Assembly (NCBI GenBank): GCA_020744425.1
Contig: JAGMUV010000025.1
Coordinates: 124,001-188,000, forward strand
Direction of reading: 5' to 3'
Length of the DNA stretch: 64,000 bases
Source: Dactylonectria macrodidyma
Lineage: Eukaryota > Ascomycota > Sordariomycetes > Hypocreales > Nectriaceae
The notes below the pieces were generated by a model. The model was not told the DNA's origin and ran no database searches. It saw only the letters and a list, made by a program, of their open reading frames with translations. Shown here piece by piece: positions 22,665-34,248 of this stretch. Position 1 is the first letter of the stretch. Each line of letters starts with the position of its first letter. Both the position numbers and the translations under genes were made by a program.

Positions 22665-24035
22665 TGAGGCTCTGTAATACTTGTACACCTGTAGACTACG
22701 GTACTCCATAGATGTAAATATCCCTAGGCAAGTTTGCCTTCAGCCCTCAATCGAAATATGGCATGGTCTGATAGAATTCGGCATGTCCCGTTAGAGGTCC
22801 ATTCCGGTCACCCCTGCATGACCCGAGGAAACTCTTAAGTTGCGTGCCGCAGCACTGTGGAGTAGACTAAGATCCTCGAGGGTGTCATGAGGCTTTACGA
22901 CCATGTTAACCCTTCGTACGAATATCTTATGGCTTGTCTTGATGACTACGATCAACAGATGTTAACGTACATGTTCGATTGCCTTTCCTGTCGTTTCTAC
23001 GGAGGACCATTTCAAAAGTCTTTGCCCACGCCACACCCTCGAACCCTTGCCAGATACTTGACAATACATTCAGCCTCATGTCATCACAGGCTAATAGTTG
23101 CTAAATTTACTGCAGTTTTAGTAGTATTAGGACTATATGATAGCTAGCTAGTGGGCTAAATATGCTATAATACAGGGCCTAATTTAGTGCTAATATATGT
23201 AAGATGTACCTAATGTTCTTTTAATAAGAAAAAGCAAAATGTGGCTTGCGCGTAGGCACAGACTTTCGAAATGGTCCTCCGTGCCCTGTCCCAAGACCAA
23301 AGAAGCGTACACTGTTACTTCGACATCTCGAACACTTGCGCCCTGAACGAAACCGCGTGGCGTTGTTAGTCTGAAGCCCCCAATCTAACCATTGGCAGGG
23401 CTGTCGCTCCGTCTGGGTCCGACAGGCTCGGAACAGAATCCCGTCGGTCCAGTGGCGTGTTAGCGTCACTACCGCCTTGCTAGGCATCGGTATCGCCGCC
23501 GTAAGTAATTAGCACGAGCGCATATCGTATCGAGTCCGCACGGATGAAGTCTTGGTCTCGGAGACAAGCCCGGGGAGAAGAGACATCTGAGCTTATCTCA
23601 CCAGCTGCCTCTCCCCGATCCACATCAAGCAGACACAAACGTACAAGTTCCTACGCAGGCCCATCATTGAGTCAAGCCTCACGGGATCAGTCGCGGACTG
23701 GCTTTCGCCCATCACTCAATTGGCGTCGCCACGCGCAATCTGGAGCGTTCTTGAAAGCCTCGCGGAATGCACTGTGGAAATACGTCTCACTCTTGCCCCC
23801 CCCCACCTCCCTTCTCAACTAGCTGACGATATGATGAGAAATGTGGCACACGCACAGACACACATATCTTGCGCCGTCTTGCTCTTCCGTCGTCCAGCCT
23901 TGATTTCTCCTCTGTTCATCCCGTCTTTCTTTTCCCATTTCTTGTTAAACAGATGAGCGGCCCCAGAGGTGGGAATCTGTTCCATGGTCGTTTGTCCCAT
24001 ACCTGGTTGACCGTCAACCAATATCCATCGTCGTC
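22665..24035. other. Intergenic region containing an imperfect inverted repeat
   Basis: 1,371 bp. The middle part (about 23060-23235) is AT-rich and flanked by the inverted repeat described separately. A CCGAGG occurs near 22833. No complete gene was recognised. Confidence 0.4.
22999..23282. repeat. Imperfect inverted repeat pair, 33 bp arms
   Basis: The arm at 22999-23031 matches the reverse complement of 23250-23282 at 30 of 33 positions by eye. The shared core is GGAGGACCATTTC and AAAGTCT. The 218 bp between the arms is AT-rich. On opposite strands both arms read GGPF(Q/R)KS(L/V)PT, so the repeat may be an inverted duplication of former coding sequence rather than transposon termini. No target-site duplication was evident next to the arms. 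Confidence 0.6.
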
Positions 24036-25546
24036 ATGCCGCTAAGGCCTTCCGGCCCGGCCGTGCTGGTGAGTGCTCTGCTGATCTCCAGCGTCTAGAC
24101 CCGGCTGCTTGGATGCCACTATTCCCGCGACCGAAAGGTGTGTTCTCCGCTACGCGCGCAGCACTAATCGTCTGTCTGTTCCAGGCCGTCATCTACACTC
24201 TGATCGGAGTTGCCACTTTCCTCATCGCTGCGCGCATTTATCTCCGATTGAAGATCCAGCGAAGGAAGCTTCAGGCCTCCGACCTGTGGATCATCGCGGC
24301 ATGGTGCGCCGCTTTTACCACATCCACGTTCGACATTGTCATATACGTCAAGGGGATTCTAAGAGCAGACATCAACTACACACTGGTCAACTATACCGGC
24401 TCTCTTGAAAAATTGGAATATCTGCTGCGGGTAGAACGCCATCCCATCACTTCCACACCCGCTCCCTCTTCATGTACTGATCCTTCCCATCGTTGTAGAT
24501 TATGTGGGCCGGCCTCATACCCTACTTCACCACGTTCTACCTCTGTAAAGCGTCCTTACTAGCTGTCTACCTACAACTATTTCCCATCTTCATGATCAAG
24601 CGGAGGATCGCACTCTGGGTCACGGTTGGATACTGCGCTGTTGCATACGTAGTGACAATGTGCTTGGTCTTGTTCCTGTGTTTCCCCATCGATAGGAACT
24701 GGTGCGTTATGCCTCTCACCCGGGCCAGACTTGGAACGCTCTTCACTAACTGACCCCTCGAAGGACCGTTACCCAGCCGGAGCGCATGTGTGACGTCGAC
24801 ACCATAGTCATCGTTTTCCAGGTTTCCTGGGCGTTGCACATCTTTGGCAGCCTCGTGCGTAAGTGCTTTGCTTGTTAGGCAAAGCTGCATTTTTTAAGCA
24901 CACTGTTCACACAAACTAATTCAACACTGGTGCTTCTAGTCTTCTGTCTGCCCTTCTTTATCATGTACAAGTTGAACATGAAGAAACGCACCAAGATTGC
25001 CGTCTACAGTGTCTTTCTACTCGGCCTGATCGACATTGCTTTCACCTTGACGCGGTTCCTCACAATCCAACTTGGCAATGACGGCTCCTTTCGATCCATC
25101 ACGCTCATCGGTAAGCTTTTCTTCCATCCCACCGTCAGCAAAACGAACGATTATTTAATCAATGCTTCATCAACAATGTAGAACTATGGAGCGCTCTAGA
25201 TGTCTATGTCGGCCTCATCGTTGCCTGTCTCCCCTCCCTACGTCCATATCTCCGTCGCAACCCCCGCCAATCATACCAAGCCAGCTCCGAGAACTCTGGA
25301 CAGAATCCCACGTCCCCCAAGCCTCGCCGGCTGGGCCAACGTGGCTTCGAAGAGATGGACGACGAGACATCCTTTCCCAGCGGCAACTACCGCGGCGAAG
25401 GTGCACAGCGTGGTCGTCGAGGATCAGATTCGCCCGACATCATTGTCCACAGCACGTGGAACTCTGACAAACGTAGTAATAGGAGCGACGTCGAGCTTGT
25501 GAATATCGACGCGAGGGCGCCTGTAAGAGAACAGGTGGGTTTATGA
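24036..25546 (+). CDS. Rhodopsin-domain integral membrane protein (fungal PF20684 type)
   Basis: Six exons: 24036-24068 (33 nt), 24185-24430, 24499-24701, 24764-24858, 24940-25110 and 25182-25546, giving 370 aa. Membrane helices include AVIYTLIGVATFLIAARIYL, WIIAAWCAAF, the IPYFTTFYLCKASLLAVYL region, VTVGYCAVAYVVTMCLVLFL, FQVSWALHIFGSLV and VYSVFLLGLIDIAFTL. The cytosolic tail from about residue 260 is long, charged and Ser/Arg-rich. The motif GPAVLAV at the start and the W...D pattern MCDVDTI are typical of this large fungal family, related to the PTH11-like receptors but without a CFEM domain. Its ligand and function are unknown. The gene lies tail to tail with the esterase, 80 bp apart. 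Confidence 0.8.
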
Positions 25547-25626
25547 TTCATGATGCATCAAGATAAACAAACAGATACATTGTAGCAGACTATAATATCA
25601 TCAAGCTACGATAAATGCTACAACTC

Positions 25627-27545
25627 TCAATTTCCAAACACATCGAGGGAGTGCTTAGCAAACCACGCCATACCCTCCGCACGCCAGTTATCCGCCTCGA
25701 CAGAGCTGCCGTCCAGATCAAAGACGACGCCCTTACCAGACTTTCCCTTGGAGACGTCATAAACTGGCCAATTTGACTTCTTAGAGAAACGGTGCCCTCC
25801 TTTGCCATTAGGATCAAGGCCAGTCACAAAGTTGATCCACGCTGTTGACATGGTCTTAGAGAGGGCCTTGGCCTTTTCAGGGTATGTCCCCGTGCCGCCG
25901 AATGGGTTGGTCGCGTATCCGTCACCGTTGAGGTTATGGAAGACAAAGGCAACCTTATACGCAGATTAGTACGAATTTCTGCCAACTCATTGTATACTAT
26001 ACGCACCTCCTGGAAATGTGTCGCGCCAATAGGCGCGCTCACCCCGTTGACGGTCACATCGAAGCGATAGACATAACTCGGCACTCCGTGCTTCGCCCAC
26101 GCGATGGTGGACCGGCGTCTCTGGTATGCCATCATGTAATCGCCAAATAACGCAGCAGTGCGTCGATACTGTAGACCAAACGCCTGCGCATACGTGTCGT
26201 TGGGTTCGATAATGTGCGGCCACGTCTTCAACGACGGAATACCGACGGTCTGATCATCAGGATACGCCTCCATCAACTCGTCGATGAGCACGTTAGCCGG
26301 CTTCCCAGTATGGTCCTCCACGTCGTCGGGGAAAATGGCAGCAATGGCGTCTCTCATCTCGTCGTCGGTGTTAACGCCGCCGCCATTCGGTCCTTTGCCT
26401 TGGCCAAAAGCAGTGCCCTCGTCCGAGTTGGCGCCAACGAGCAGGGGAATCTTGGGGAAGCGGCCCTTGTTGATCTGGTTGGTGGGATAGTCGGCGATGA
26501 AGTCGTTGTCCAAGACGGGCGGCCATGGAGCGACGGCGCTGACGTTGAGGGCGTAGTTGATCTCTTCAAAGGGGGCTTCGCGGAGACAGGCGAGGGCGTT
26601 TCCAGAGCCTACTAGGGAGGAACAGGATGTTACGTTGCCTACTAAGGCGTCGTATGTTGCCTGTTGATACTCAGTGGCGTTGAAGCCGCCGGGATATCTC
26701 CCGAGGGCGCCGCCGAAGCCAGACTCGGCCATGGCTGCTCGGAAGAGGCCGTCGTCACGTCCTAAGATATAATCTCAATAAAGTTCGGGCACGAAGTTAG
26801 ATGACGTTCTCACCATTATATGCGAATACCTGGGCTGACACACTCTCAGCGCCAGAGCTCTCGCCAAAGATAGTCACTTTCTTGGGAGAGCCGCCAAAGC
26901 TGCGAATGTTTTCGTTGATCCAACGCAGGGCAAGCCGTTGGTCACGGAATCCATTGTTAGTAACTCCTGCATCCGATGCTTCGTCACCGCTTAGGAATCC
27001 AAACGCTGACAGGCGGTAGTTGATGCTCACGCCGATCATTGGCGTGCCCATCTCCACGCTGCGGTCGACGATAAAAGAGAGATTGTACCGGCGATCGCCA
27101 GAACCTCCCATAAAAAGCCCTCCGCCATGTATCCAAATCCCGACTGGTAGACCAGCGGTAGACTTGATTCCAGCAGGACGGACTACATTGAGATAGAGAC
27201 AGTCCTCAGACTGCTCATATCCGATTTGATCACTGCCATAGCCGTAGCAGTGCGGAGGATACTCAATAGCTTGGTGGACACCCTTCCAAGATGAGTCCAG
27301 ACTCTTGGCCAAAGCAAAGCGCTCTGGTGGCTTGATAGATGTCAGCTTAGACGGAAATGCATTGTAACGACGTTGCTTACCTGGGCGTAGGGCATGCCCA
27401 GAAAGTAGTCTTGGTCATACTGGGCACTGTAAGTACCAGCGTATGTGCCATTTTTTACAGACACTTTAGGTGCAGAGTGTTGAGACGCTGCTGCCGAGCC
27501 GAGGAGGCCCAGTCCGAACAGGACAATCTTGGAGACTGATGCCAT
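25627..27545 (-). CDS. Secreted type-B carboxylesterase/lipase
   Basis: Four exons: 27381-27545, 26814-27330, 26007-26761 and 25627-25953, giving 587 aa. A signal peptide (ASVSKIVLFGLGLLGSAAAS) follows the chosen Met; an in-frame ATG at 27599 would add 18 residues. The carboxylesterase fold shows FLGMPYAQPPERF, SEDCLYLNVVRP, the oxyanion motif WIHGGGLFMGG and the nucleophile elbow FGESSGAESV. The acid is in GANSDEGTAF and the catalytic His in GATHFQEVAFVFHN. Members hydrolyse esters of varied acids outside the cell. The substrate is not predictable. It is divergent from the Zn2Cys6 gene at 28605. Confidence 0.87.
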
Positions 27546-28604
27546 CGCTAGCCACAAACAAGCTTTGCTACTAGACCGAGTTGTCGCGAGTTCCGCCATG
27601 GCTTCGAACTTCTCCGATTTAATATATAATTATTCGAAAGCTCATTATGTCCCATTCTGCCTATACTCGACCGCTGCTCGGGCATACTTTCGGTCCTTCT
27701 GCTGGCACAGGACCTTCAGCGATCCACCACGGACATTCGTCCCAATGCTCTGCCAGGTCTCGTGGCTGAGAAACAAACGGTGTCGGGTCCGGTTGAACCC
27801 CGGGTCCTTCCCCATATTCTCCGCATGCAATGTAACCTCCGCCCCCCGCTCACCCCATATCTTCGGGCCTATTTGACAGCGGTAATGGGATAATCGTCTC
27901 CGAGAACCAAGTTGTGGGTGAATAACGGGACAGGCAAGAACCAGGTTTTCCATCTAACCTCGGCGACTAGGCCTAGAAGGACGAGAGGGGTTCGTTGTTT
28001 TGCCCCGCGTGAGGAGAGGCGGTGGTCGAGTATCCTCCGAGCAACACGTGTGATCTGCATTGCTAGCCGATCGAAATGCCGGGAACAACTACTGGTGAAG
28101 TTCTAAAGTGGCATCTCGTACCGCGTTTCCGGGTCTAATTAGGGATAGAAGCCGATCGTGGACCACTTAGAGAGGGAAAGACGAATCAAGCTTGCTCTTG
28201 GTACGGCAGGCAATTACTGTTTCTGGCGCAATTGCTGGGATTCAGGTGATGTCTCATTATCATCTTATTTGAGCTTTGGTTGTGACCAGCAGCCGGCCTC
28301 TGTATTCCTGAACTCGTTCGTAATGGGCATCTGTAACCACTTAAGTTAAACACGGTCCCGAGCGCGGAATAGAGGACGGTGCGTAAGATAGTGCGGGAAG
28401 CACAAACACACTGTTACTAAATCCACGTCTCATCGTTCACTCTGGTCTAGCCCATGTTGTCTTAATCCCTGCCACTTCTCCGTCCTGCATCTCCCCACAA
28501 GTTCCATCCCCATCATCAAACTTATCCACCTTATCAACCCCCTCTCACCTTGTCAAGACCACTACCCCATCTCGAAAACGGCTCCGCCCATCATCCGGTG
28601 ATTC
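27546..28604. promoter_or_regulatory. Divergent intergenic region between esterase and Zn2Cys6 gene
   Basis: 1,059 bp upstream of two divergent genes. A CCTCGG occurs near 27958. The stretch 28435-28590 is pyrimidine-rich, as in many fungal promoters and leaders of the downstream gene. No further gene was recognised. Confidence 0.4.
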
Positions 28605-30278
28605 ATGCCTGAGGACCTGGGCCATCTGGGAAGCGGAGCGCCTCGGCAGAGACGCTTTGCTCCCCGGTCCAGGGTAGGCTGCGTGACTTGTCGGCAGCGG
28701 AGAAAGCGCTGCGAGGGGGATGCTGGGCAGGGCGAGTGCGGTGCCTGTCTGCGGCTGAACCTTGAATGTGTGTGGGCTGCCAGGGTGCAGATTTCGGATG
28801 CGGATTCTACTAGCTCTGGGACTCCGTCTTGCTGGGCGTTGCAAGGGACTGAGACGGCGTCGACGGTGAGGTCATCGCGGAGGTCGGCGATATCAACGGA
28901 GACGTCTTGGAGGCCATCAACGAGATTATCCACAAGATCAAGAGCCAAGCAAGCTATTGTCCCTGTAACCCCTGACAATGTCCAACCATCACCAAGTCCA
29001 TCACCGTCAGCACTGGGACACATCGAGTTGGACGATGCTGACCAACGCATCATCATGTCCTACTACATCCACTCCTTCGTCCCTAACATCTCTGTCGCCG
29101 CCATCCCCAACAACTTCCTTACTTCGGTCTACGTCCCCATGGCATTTCACTGCGAAGCCGTCCGGGACGGCCTTCTCGCCTGTGCATCGGCCCATCTCTC
29201 TCAGGCAGCCTCCGACTCAACCCGCCAGGCCCGCCTCCTGGAGCTCTCGTCGAGGTATCAGATGAAGTGCCACAAGTTCCTGCAGGACAGGCTCTCGACC
29301 TCGGGACACCTGCAGCGCGACGTGTTGGAATCCATCGGCATCATCATGATGCTGGTCGGACTGGAGGTTCAAAACGGCACTCGCACCTCAACCTGGATCG
29401 ATCAGCTGAATTGTATTCGCAACATCGTCCGACAGCGCGGAGGCAGAACTGCATTCTGCCGCAGCTCCTGGGAAGCAGATTGTCTCTATCAGCACTTTTT
29501 ATACCATGACGTGATGAGTCTCGTGATGGAAGGAGTTTCAGGACAGGAGACGGAGTATGACGAAGACCCGGATGAGCACGTCATGTCACCTCCATCGAGC
29601 CTCCCAGCCGAGACACATAAGCCCTGGGAAAAGTTCCTGTTCGGAGACGATGGTCAGCCATCATCATCCGAGATTGCTTTCAACACGACTCAAGACGTAT
29701 TCGACTCGGTGCACCCCCTTCTCGGCGTATCTGCGCATTTGTTTCTCGCCTTTCAGAAAATCAGGCAGGTCAAACACAATGACCAAACAACCGAGCCTGA
29801 CCATTTGTTTCTGGATCTCGAGCATACAATAACGACCATGCAGTTCTGTCCAGATCCGACTTTAGAGGAAACTCTCCACCTTGACGCGGGCAGGCGTCTC
29901 GATCTTCTTGTTCTCGCCGAAACGATGCGTCTTGTGGCTCTTATGATCCTCTATCGTCGCTCTTCAGGGCACACCCATCATCTGCCCATCCTTGCGCGGC
30001 GCTTACTCGATCTGGCCGACAGCATACCGTCCGGAAGTCCGGTTGAAGTCGGATTGACGTGCCCACTGTTTCTTGCCGGTGCCCAGTTGAGCTCCGAGGC
30101 TGATATTGCCCAATGTGCGACGAGGTTGTTCAACATACGGCAGAGAGTCAAGGTGATGAATATCTTGTCGGCAGAAAAGGTTTTGGAAGAGGTTTGGAGG
30201 GAGAGACTAAATGGAGGGATTCTCTGGGATTGGGAGTATGTGCTTCGCAAGCGGCAGTGGGTTATTAACCTAGCTTAA
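28605..30278 (+). CDS. Zn2Cys6 transcription factor with fungal-specific (DUF3468-like) domain
   Basis: A single exon of 557 aa. The zinc cluster uses Cys26, 29, 36, 45, 48 and 55 (RVGCVTCRQRRKRC, GECGACLRLNLEC). After a Ser-rich linker, about residues 130-540 form a regulatory domain: YYIHSFVPNISVAAIPNNF, FHCEAVRDGLLACASAHLSQ, LESIGIIMMLVGLEVQNG and LYQHFLYHDVMSLVMEG. This arrangement is seen in proteins annotated as fungal transcription factor 2 (PF11951). A target cannot be inferred. The divergent esterase is a possible neighbour target. Confidence 0.85.
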   Translation: MPEDLGHLGSGAPRQRRFAPRSRVGCVTCRQRRKRCEGDAGQGECGACLRLNLECVWAARVQISDADSTSSGTPSCWALQGTETASTVRSSRRSAISTETSWRPSTRLSTRSRAKQAIVPVTPDNVQPSPSPSPSALGHIELDDADQRIIMSYYIHSFVPNISVAAIPNNFLTSVYVPMAFHCEAVRDGLLACASAHLSQAASDSTRQARLLELSSRYQMKCHKFLQDRLSTSGHLQRDVLESIGIIMMLVGLEVQNGTRTSTWIDQLNCIRNIVRQRGGRTAFCRSSWEADCLYQHFLYHDVMSLVMEGVSGQETEYDEDPDEHVMSPPSSLPAETHKPWEKFLFGDDGQPSSSEIAFNTTQDVFDSVHPLLGVSAHLFLAFQKIRQVKHNDQTTEPDHLFLDLEHTITTMQFCPDPTLEETLHLDAGRRLDLLVLAETMRLVALMILYRRSSGHTHHLPILARRLLDLADSIPSGSPVEVGLTCPLFLAGAQLSSEADIAQCATRLFNIRQRVKVMNILSAEKVLEEVWRERLNGGILWDWEYVLRKRQWVINLA

Positions 30279-31369
30279 ACTAAGTTTAGGAAACGTAGAC
30301 AACTTGAGAAACGTCAATTTAGCAAGCTATTCATGGACGCTGTGCTATAGAATTAGTGTGCGATTCGGAGTTTCTGGTCGATATGTATAGTTGGCGTACA
30401 ATATAGATCCAACAAAATCAGATGTCCACAGGTGCCTGGAGGAACTACGAAGTAAGTTCCGAAAGGTTCCTTAAGGGACCGCAAGGTGGCTGCGCCGGGA
30501 GGATCGAGAGACGGAAGAAAAGACTTACTGGCTGGGCTCGACCAGTCTCTACCCCATGTTTCTATAAGGAAGTCGACGTGGGCTCTGATTCGATGGCATG
30601 TGCAGGCCTCCCCTGTTAACCTAAGAACATCAAGATTAGAGTCCGAGACTAAATACAAGATATCATCACAATTACTGTACTTTATCAAGAATTAATTGCA
30701 CTACTGAAATCCTGGGGCTGGGCTTAATATACTTGCAAATTTTTGGGCGCATAGTATCACTAGGTGCGAGTGAACTGGAGTTCGTTGGTTACATTAGATT
30801 ATATTCGTTGGTGGCCCTATATCATGCTAGCGCCCTTTCATTTCCCACCCAAAAGAGTTCGTCGGTTGCTAAATACAGTGCACCCTTGGTACAGTAGGCG
30901 TTGGTGCATGCGGTACATGTCCAGCCGTGGGAGGGTAACATACTGTTACACCCTTGATCAAGACCGTCATGGCTTATTTTCGATCCAACAATAACAACCA
31001 CCTTTTATCAAGTGCACTCAGCATCACTGCGCAATCCAACAACACGGAAGCTGTTATGCGGTGATCAATGGCGCCGGGAGTGTGTGCTTTCGTGTCAAGG
31101 GAACGGGAACGGTTTTTAGCGCGGGATCTATTCAGTCCAATGTGATGTTTACGATGTAAGTACTGGATTTCATACCGAGTCCGTTTCAGTAACTTGATAG
31201 GGTGTCAAGTGTTGACAATGTCTTGTCGAACGGTCACTGTCATGTCTTAGTCCAGTTAGTGACTGATTCTTTGCACTCTGTACGAACTCTGTAGCTACTT
31301 GTCAGTAGTCACGAGACTTCCCCTGTTGTCCGTACTGAGGAATGAGCATCGTCCACTCCCTTGCTATTC
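30279..31369. other. Intergenic region, no gene recognised
   Basis: 1,091 bp between two convergent genes. Only short unsupported frames are present. No tRNA, repeat array or recognisable protein fragment was seen on either strand. Confidence 0.4.
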
Positions 31370-33410
31370 TAATGGCTTGACTCTTCCTCTTTTGTCTCCT
31401 TTACAGCGTCCAGGAACCTTGGTCTCCAAGAACGTCTTAGGCCTTTGCGTTTCTGTCGCGGCGGTTCAAGCGCTGCCACTATGGCCTGTACTTGGTCAGC
31501 AAGTTTGTCCTTACAAGAGCAAGTAGACGTACCTCGTTAAACACGTCTTTAAGCTGGAGCTGGCTTAAAATGTCGCATTCCAGATACTTCACAGCACCAA
31601 CCCGCCGTGCCATGGCTTCTCCCAGTGCCTTGTAATCGCTGACTCTAGTTATCTCGCTACGTGGTAAATCACGGCCTTCGTTGGGACAGTTGATTCCGAC
31701 CATGATGAAAGGAGTCCGCGGGCGATGGTGCTGGATCTCGGGCACCCATTTCTCCTCAATGCTGTCGTAGCTTTGGGGCGATCCAACGCGGGCAAAGACT
31801 AAGAAGACGTCCGTTTCCACATAGCCGAGGGGTCGCAGGCGCTCGTAGTCCTCTTCGCCGGTGGTGTCGTGGAGCTCGAGCAGGTAGGGGTCCTCGCCGA
31901 TGCTTCGGCATGTCAACAAAACTTCCGGTCAAATCAGCAGGAGTTGATCGGTGGAAAGTTTCTTACAGAACTGCGACAGCATGGCTGCCAAATACAGTAG
32001 GCATATATTCCGTGGGAAACTTGCCGGTGGTGTAAGAGATCAAGGTGGTGTTCTTCGCTGTGTTACTGTCTCCGACGACTACAGCTCTGCAACCAAAGTT
32101 AGCACACCTCTATGTCGTTATGGTGGAAGAGCATGGGTTTCCTCACTTTATTGTTGCGACTACACGCTTGTTATCCACGTAGCGCGGGTCTTCTGCCGCT
32201 TTCTCCTCTGGCGTACGGTTTCCTCCTCGAATTGGGGCCCTCGTCTTCGGATTAAAGGCTGTCAATTGAGTGTTCTGACTCTCTGCATGGTTCGCCGCAG
32301 TTTGGCTTGTTGTGTCTTGTGGGTTGGCCTCCGTCGGTGGCGGTGTTAGACTTGTTGTAACGTTATCTTGCTTTGAATTAGGACCCATCAGCAGCACCGC
32401 CACTTCCTGCTGGCTTGTGGCAACTTGCGGCGATTCTCCCTTAAGCAGCGCTGTAAAAGTGAGTCCAGGTCCAAAGCACTCAATGTCGGCCAGAGTTATC
32501 GGGAGTCGAAAGACGGCAACAATAGAGATGTCGTTCAAAGACAACATGCTCCAGGCGTGGGATCGAACCGCCGAACTCGTGAAAGACATGTCCGAGTCGT
32601 TGGATTCTGTGCGCGTGTACACTCGGGATTTCTCAAGGATGATATCGAAATCACGGCGGCTTACAGAAGAGGCGCGTGACTCCGACAGCGATGTTTCCGA
32701 TCCCGAAGATGGTGCTTGGCTTGTCGGTAGGCTGGAACCAGAGGAGCCATCGGGTCCAAATGAAGCCGTCCTGGACATCCTGACGGACTGGAATGTGGAC
32801 TCGCCATCATGGAACTTGACAGATCGATTCTCGATCTCATAGGCAGGATCTGACAGTAAACGTGCCGCAAACTCTTCATCCTGCTGGAGGATCTGGTCGG
32901 CGGCCGCGTTGAGCCTGTCCCGTCCTTGGAGAGCCTCAAAGTCCGATTGGCTGCAAGGCTGTAAGTCACAAGCAGAAGGGAGAGTAACACGTGGGCGCCA
33001 TAATACCATCCCAGCACAGTCACCATGAGCAAAAGCGAAACCTTCTGCGATTCCAGCCGCGGAAGAAGCTGCAGCACCTTCTTCTCCCCCCACACCCACC
33101 TCAGGCGATGCATGATGCTATCCTTGAAGCAGACGAGGGACTCGAGCTCCGACAGGGTGCGGATGCAGTTGGAGAATGTGATGGCGATATGGTCGAGCCG
33201 GACCAGCGCCCTTCGCCGACTCGAGAGGGCAGAAACCGTGTCCACCAGCTGCTTCACCATCTCGAGCGCGAGACGCACCTCCTCGACAGCGGCTAGCGCG
33301 GCGCGGGCTGACTCTGGGGCGTCGATAAAGCTGGAGAGGGTAGTGCAGATTTTGCCCGCCGTGGCCAGGAGACCGGCGACGGACGCGGCGATGCTGAGAG
33401 GATCGGACAT
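31370..33410 (-). CDS. HeLo-like/STAND N-terminal domain fused to a degenerate Rho-type GTPase
   Basis: Five exons: 33007-33410, 32147-32950, 31967-32086, 31533-31902 and 31370-31486, giving 604 aa. Residues 1-~170 match the fungal STAND N-terminal domain (Helo_like_N, PF17111): MSDPLSIAASVAGLLATAGK, FSNCIRTLSELESLV and VTVLGCQSDFEAL. A Ser-rich, low-complexity linker runs to ~390. From ~395 comes a Cdc42/Rac-like domain: switch I FPTEYMPTVF (Thr433 kept), DTTGEEDYERLRPLGY, TDVFLVFARV, YLECDILS and FNEAIVAALEPP. The P-loop reads GDSNTAKN (408-415) instead of GDGAVGKT, the TQxD base-recognition motif is replaced by GINCPN (512-517), and the Rho Gln61 position is Glu. There is no C-terminal CAAX box; the end is a basic RQKRKGLRR followed by an acidic tail. 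It is probably a pseudo-GTPase sensor or effector. Confidence 0.82.
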
Positions 33411-34248
33411 GAAGGGGCTCTTTGGTCAAGAAGATAAGCATGAGATCAGTCAAAGATTCTGGCTCTGGAGGTGGTTCAAGGAAGATATTCAGCTCATTAG
33501 CGCCTGGGCTCAGCCACACGCCAAAGTGGTATAGCCTGCGCCGAAATCCGACCTGAAAGAATTGGCCCATGGCAAAGCAAGCAGCGACGCCACACCAAAA
33601 TTTGCATCAGTGTAATATAAATTTCCAATTATCCCTTTGATGGAATTCCGACCTTCGATTCGGATTAGAACCTCTAGGAAATTAAGATGAGTTGGTTCAA
33701 CTTGTTAGAAGCTGAGGAGTAACTCAGGATATAACAGCTGTTAGACACGCAATTTGCCGTATTTAATGACTGATTTTAATGATTAAATGAAGTGTGTCAG
33801 GAATCTTGTTCTTGCATTGTTTGGAGGTCATAGGGGCCCTGTTTTTATACTCAAAGGAATCTAGATCCGGGTGTCAAAGGGATCCGGATCCGGCGTTGTT
33901 ATTATGCCGCATCCGGCTTATTAGCAGATCTGAGTTCCGGATCAGGCATATTATGCCGCCACACGAGGTCTCAATCTAACACTTTTTATGATACAACTTT
34001 TAAATTTGGCATCTTACCGATAATATCTAGAAGCAGCACTTCTTCACCAGCTTAATTACACAGAACAGTTCCTCCAGGCTTCCTTTGGCGGGCCGCTTGC
34101 CGGACCGGTCCCTCCTGTTTTAAAACGTCATCACCATCATCATCCTTTTAGCTTAATTCAACTCCTCGTTTCTACAGGTTATCCCGAAATTCCAAAATTT
34201 TGTACCGTGTTTATAACACTGTATACGTCGGCCCGTGATTGGCTTGCG
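33411..34248. other. Intergenic region with clustered ATCCGG motifs
   Basis: 838 bp between two divergent genes of likely self-recognition type. At 33861-33960 the hexamer ATCCGG/CCGGAT occurs five times (33865, 33882, 33888, 33911, 33937), with two TTATGCCGC copies. The rest is AT-rich. No coding exon was recognised. Confidence 0.4.

Noticed and set aside
22665..24035. CRISPR-like or tandem repeat arrays in this and other intergenic regions
   Set aside because: No regularly spaced direct repeats were seen, and the genome is eukaryotic.
34207..34248. GTG-initiated N-terminal extension of the HET protein
   Set aside because: No ATG there; nuclear fungal genes rarely use GTG and no homology supports it.
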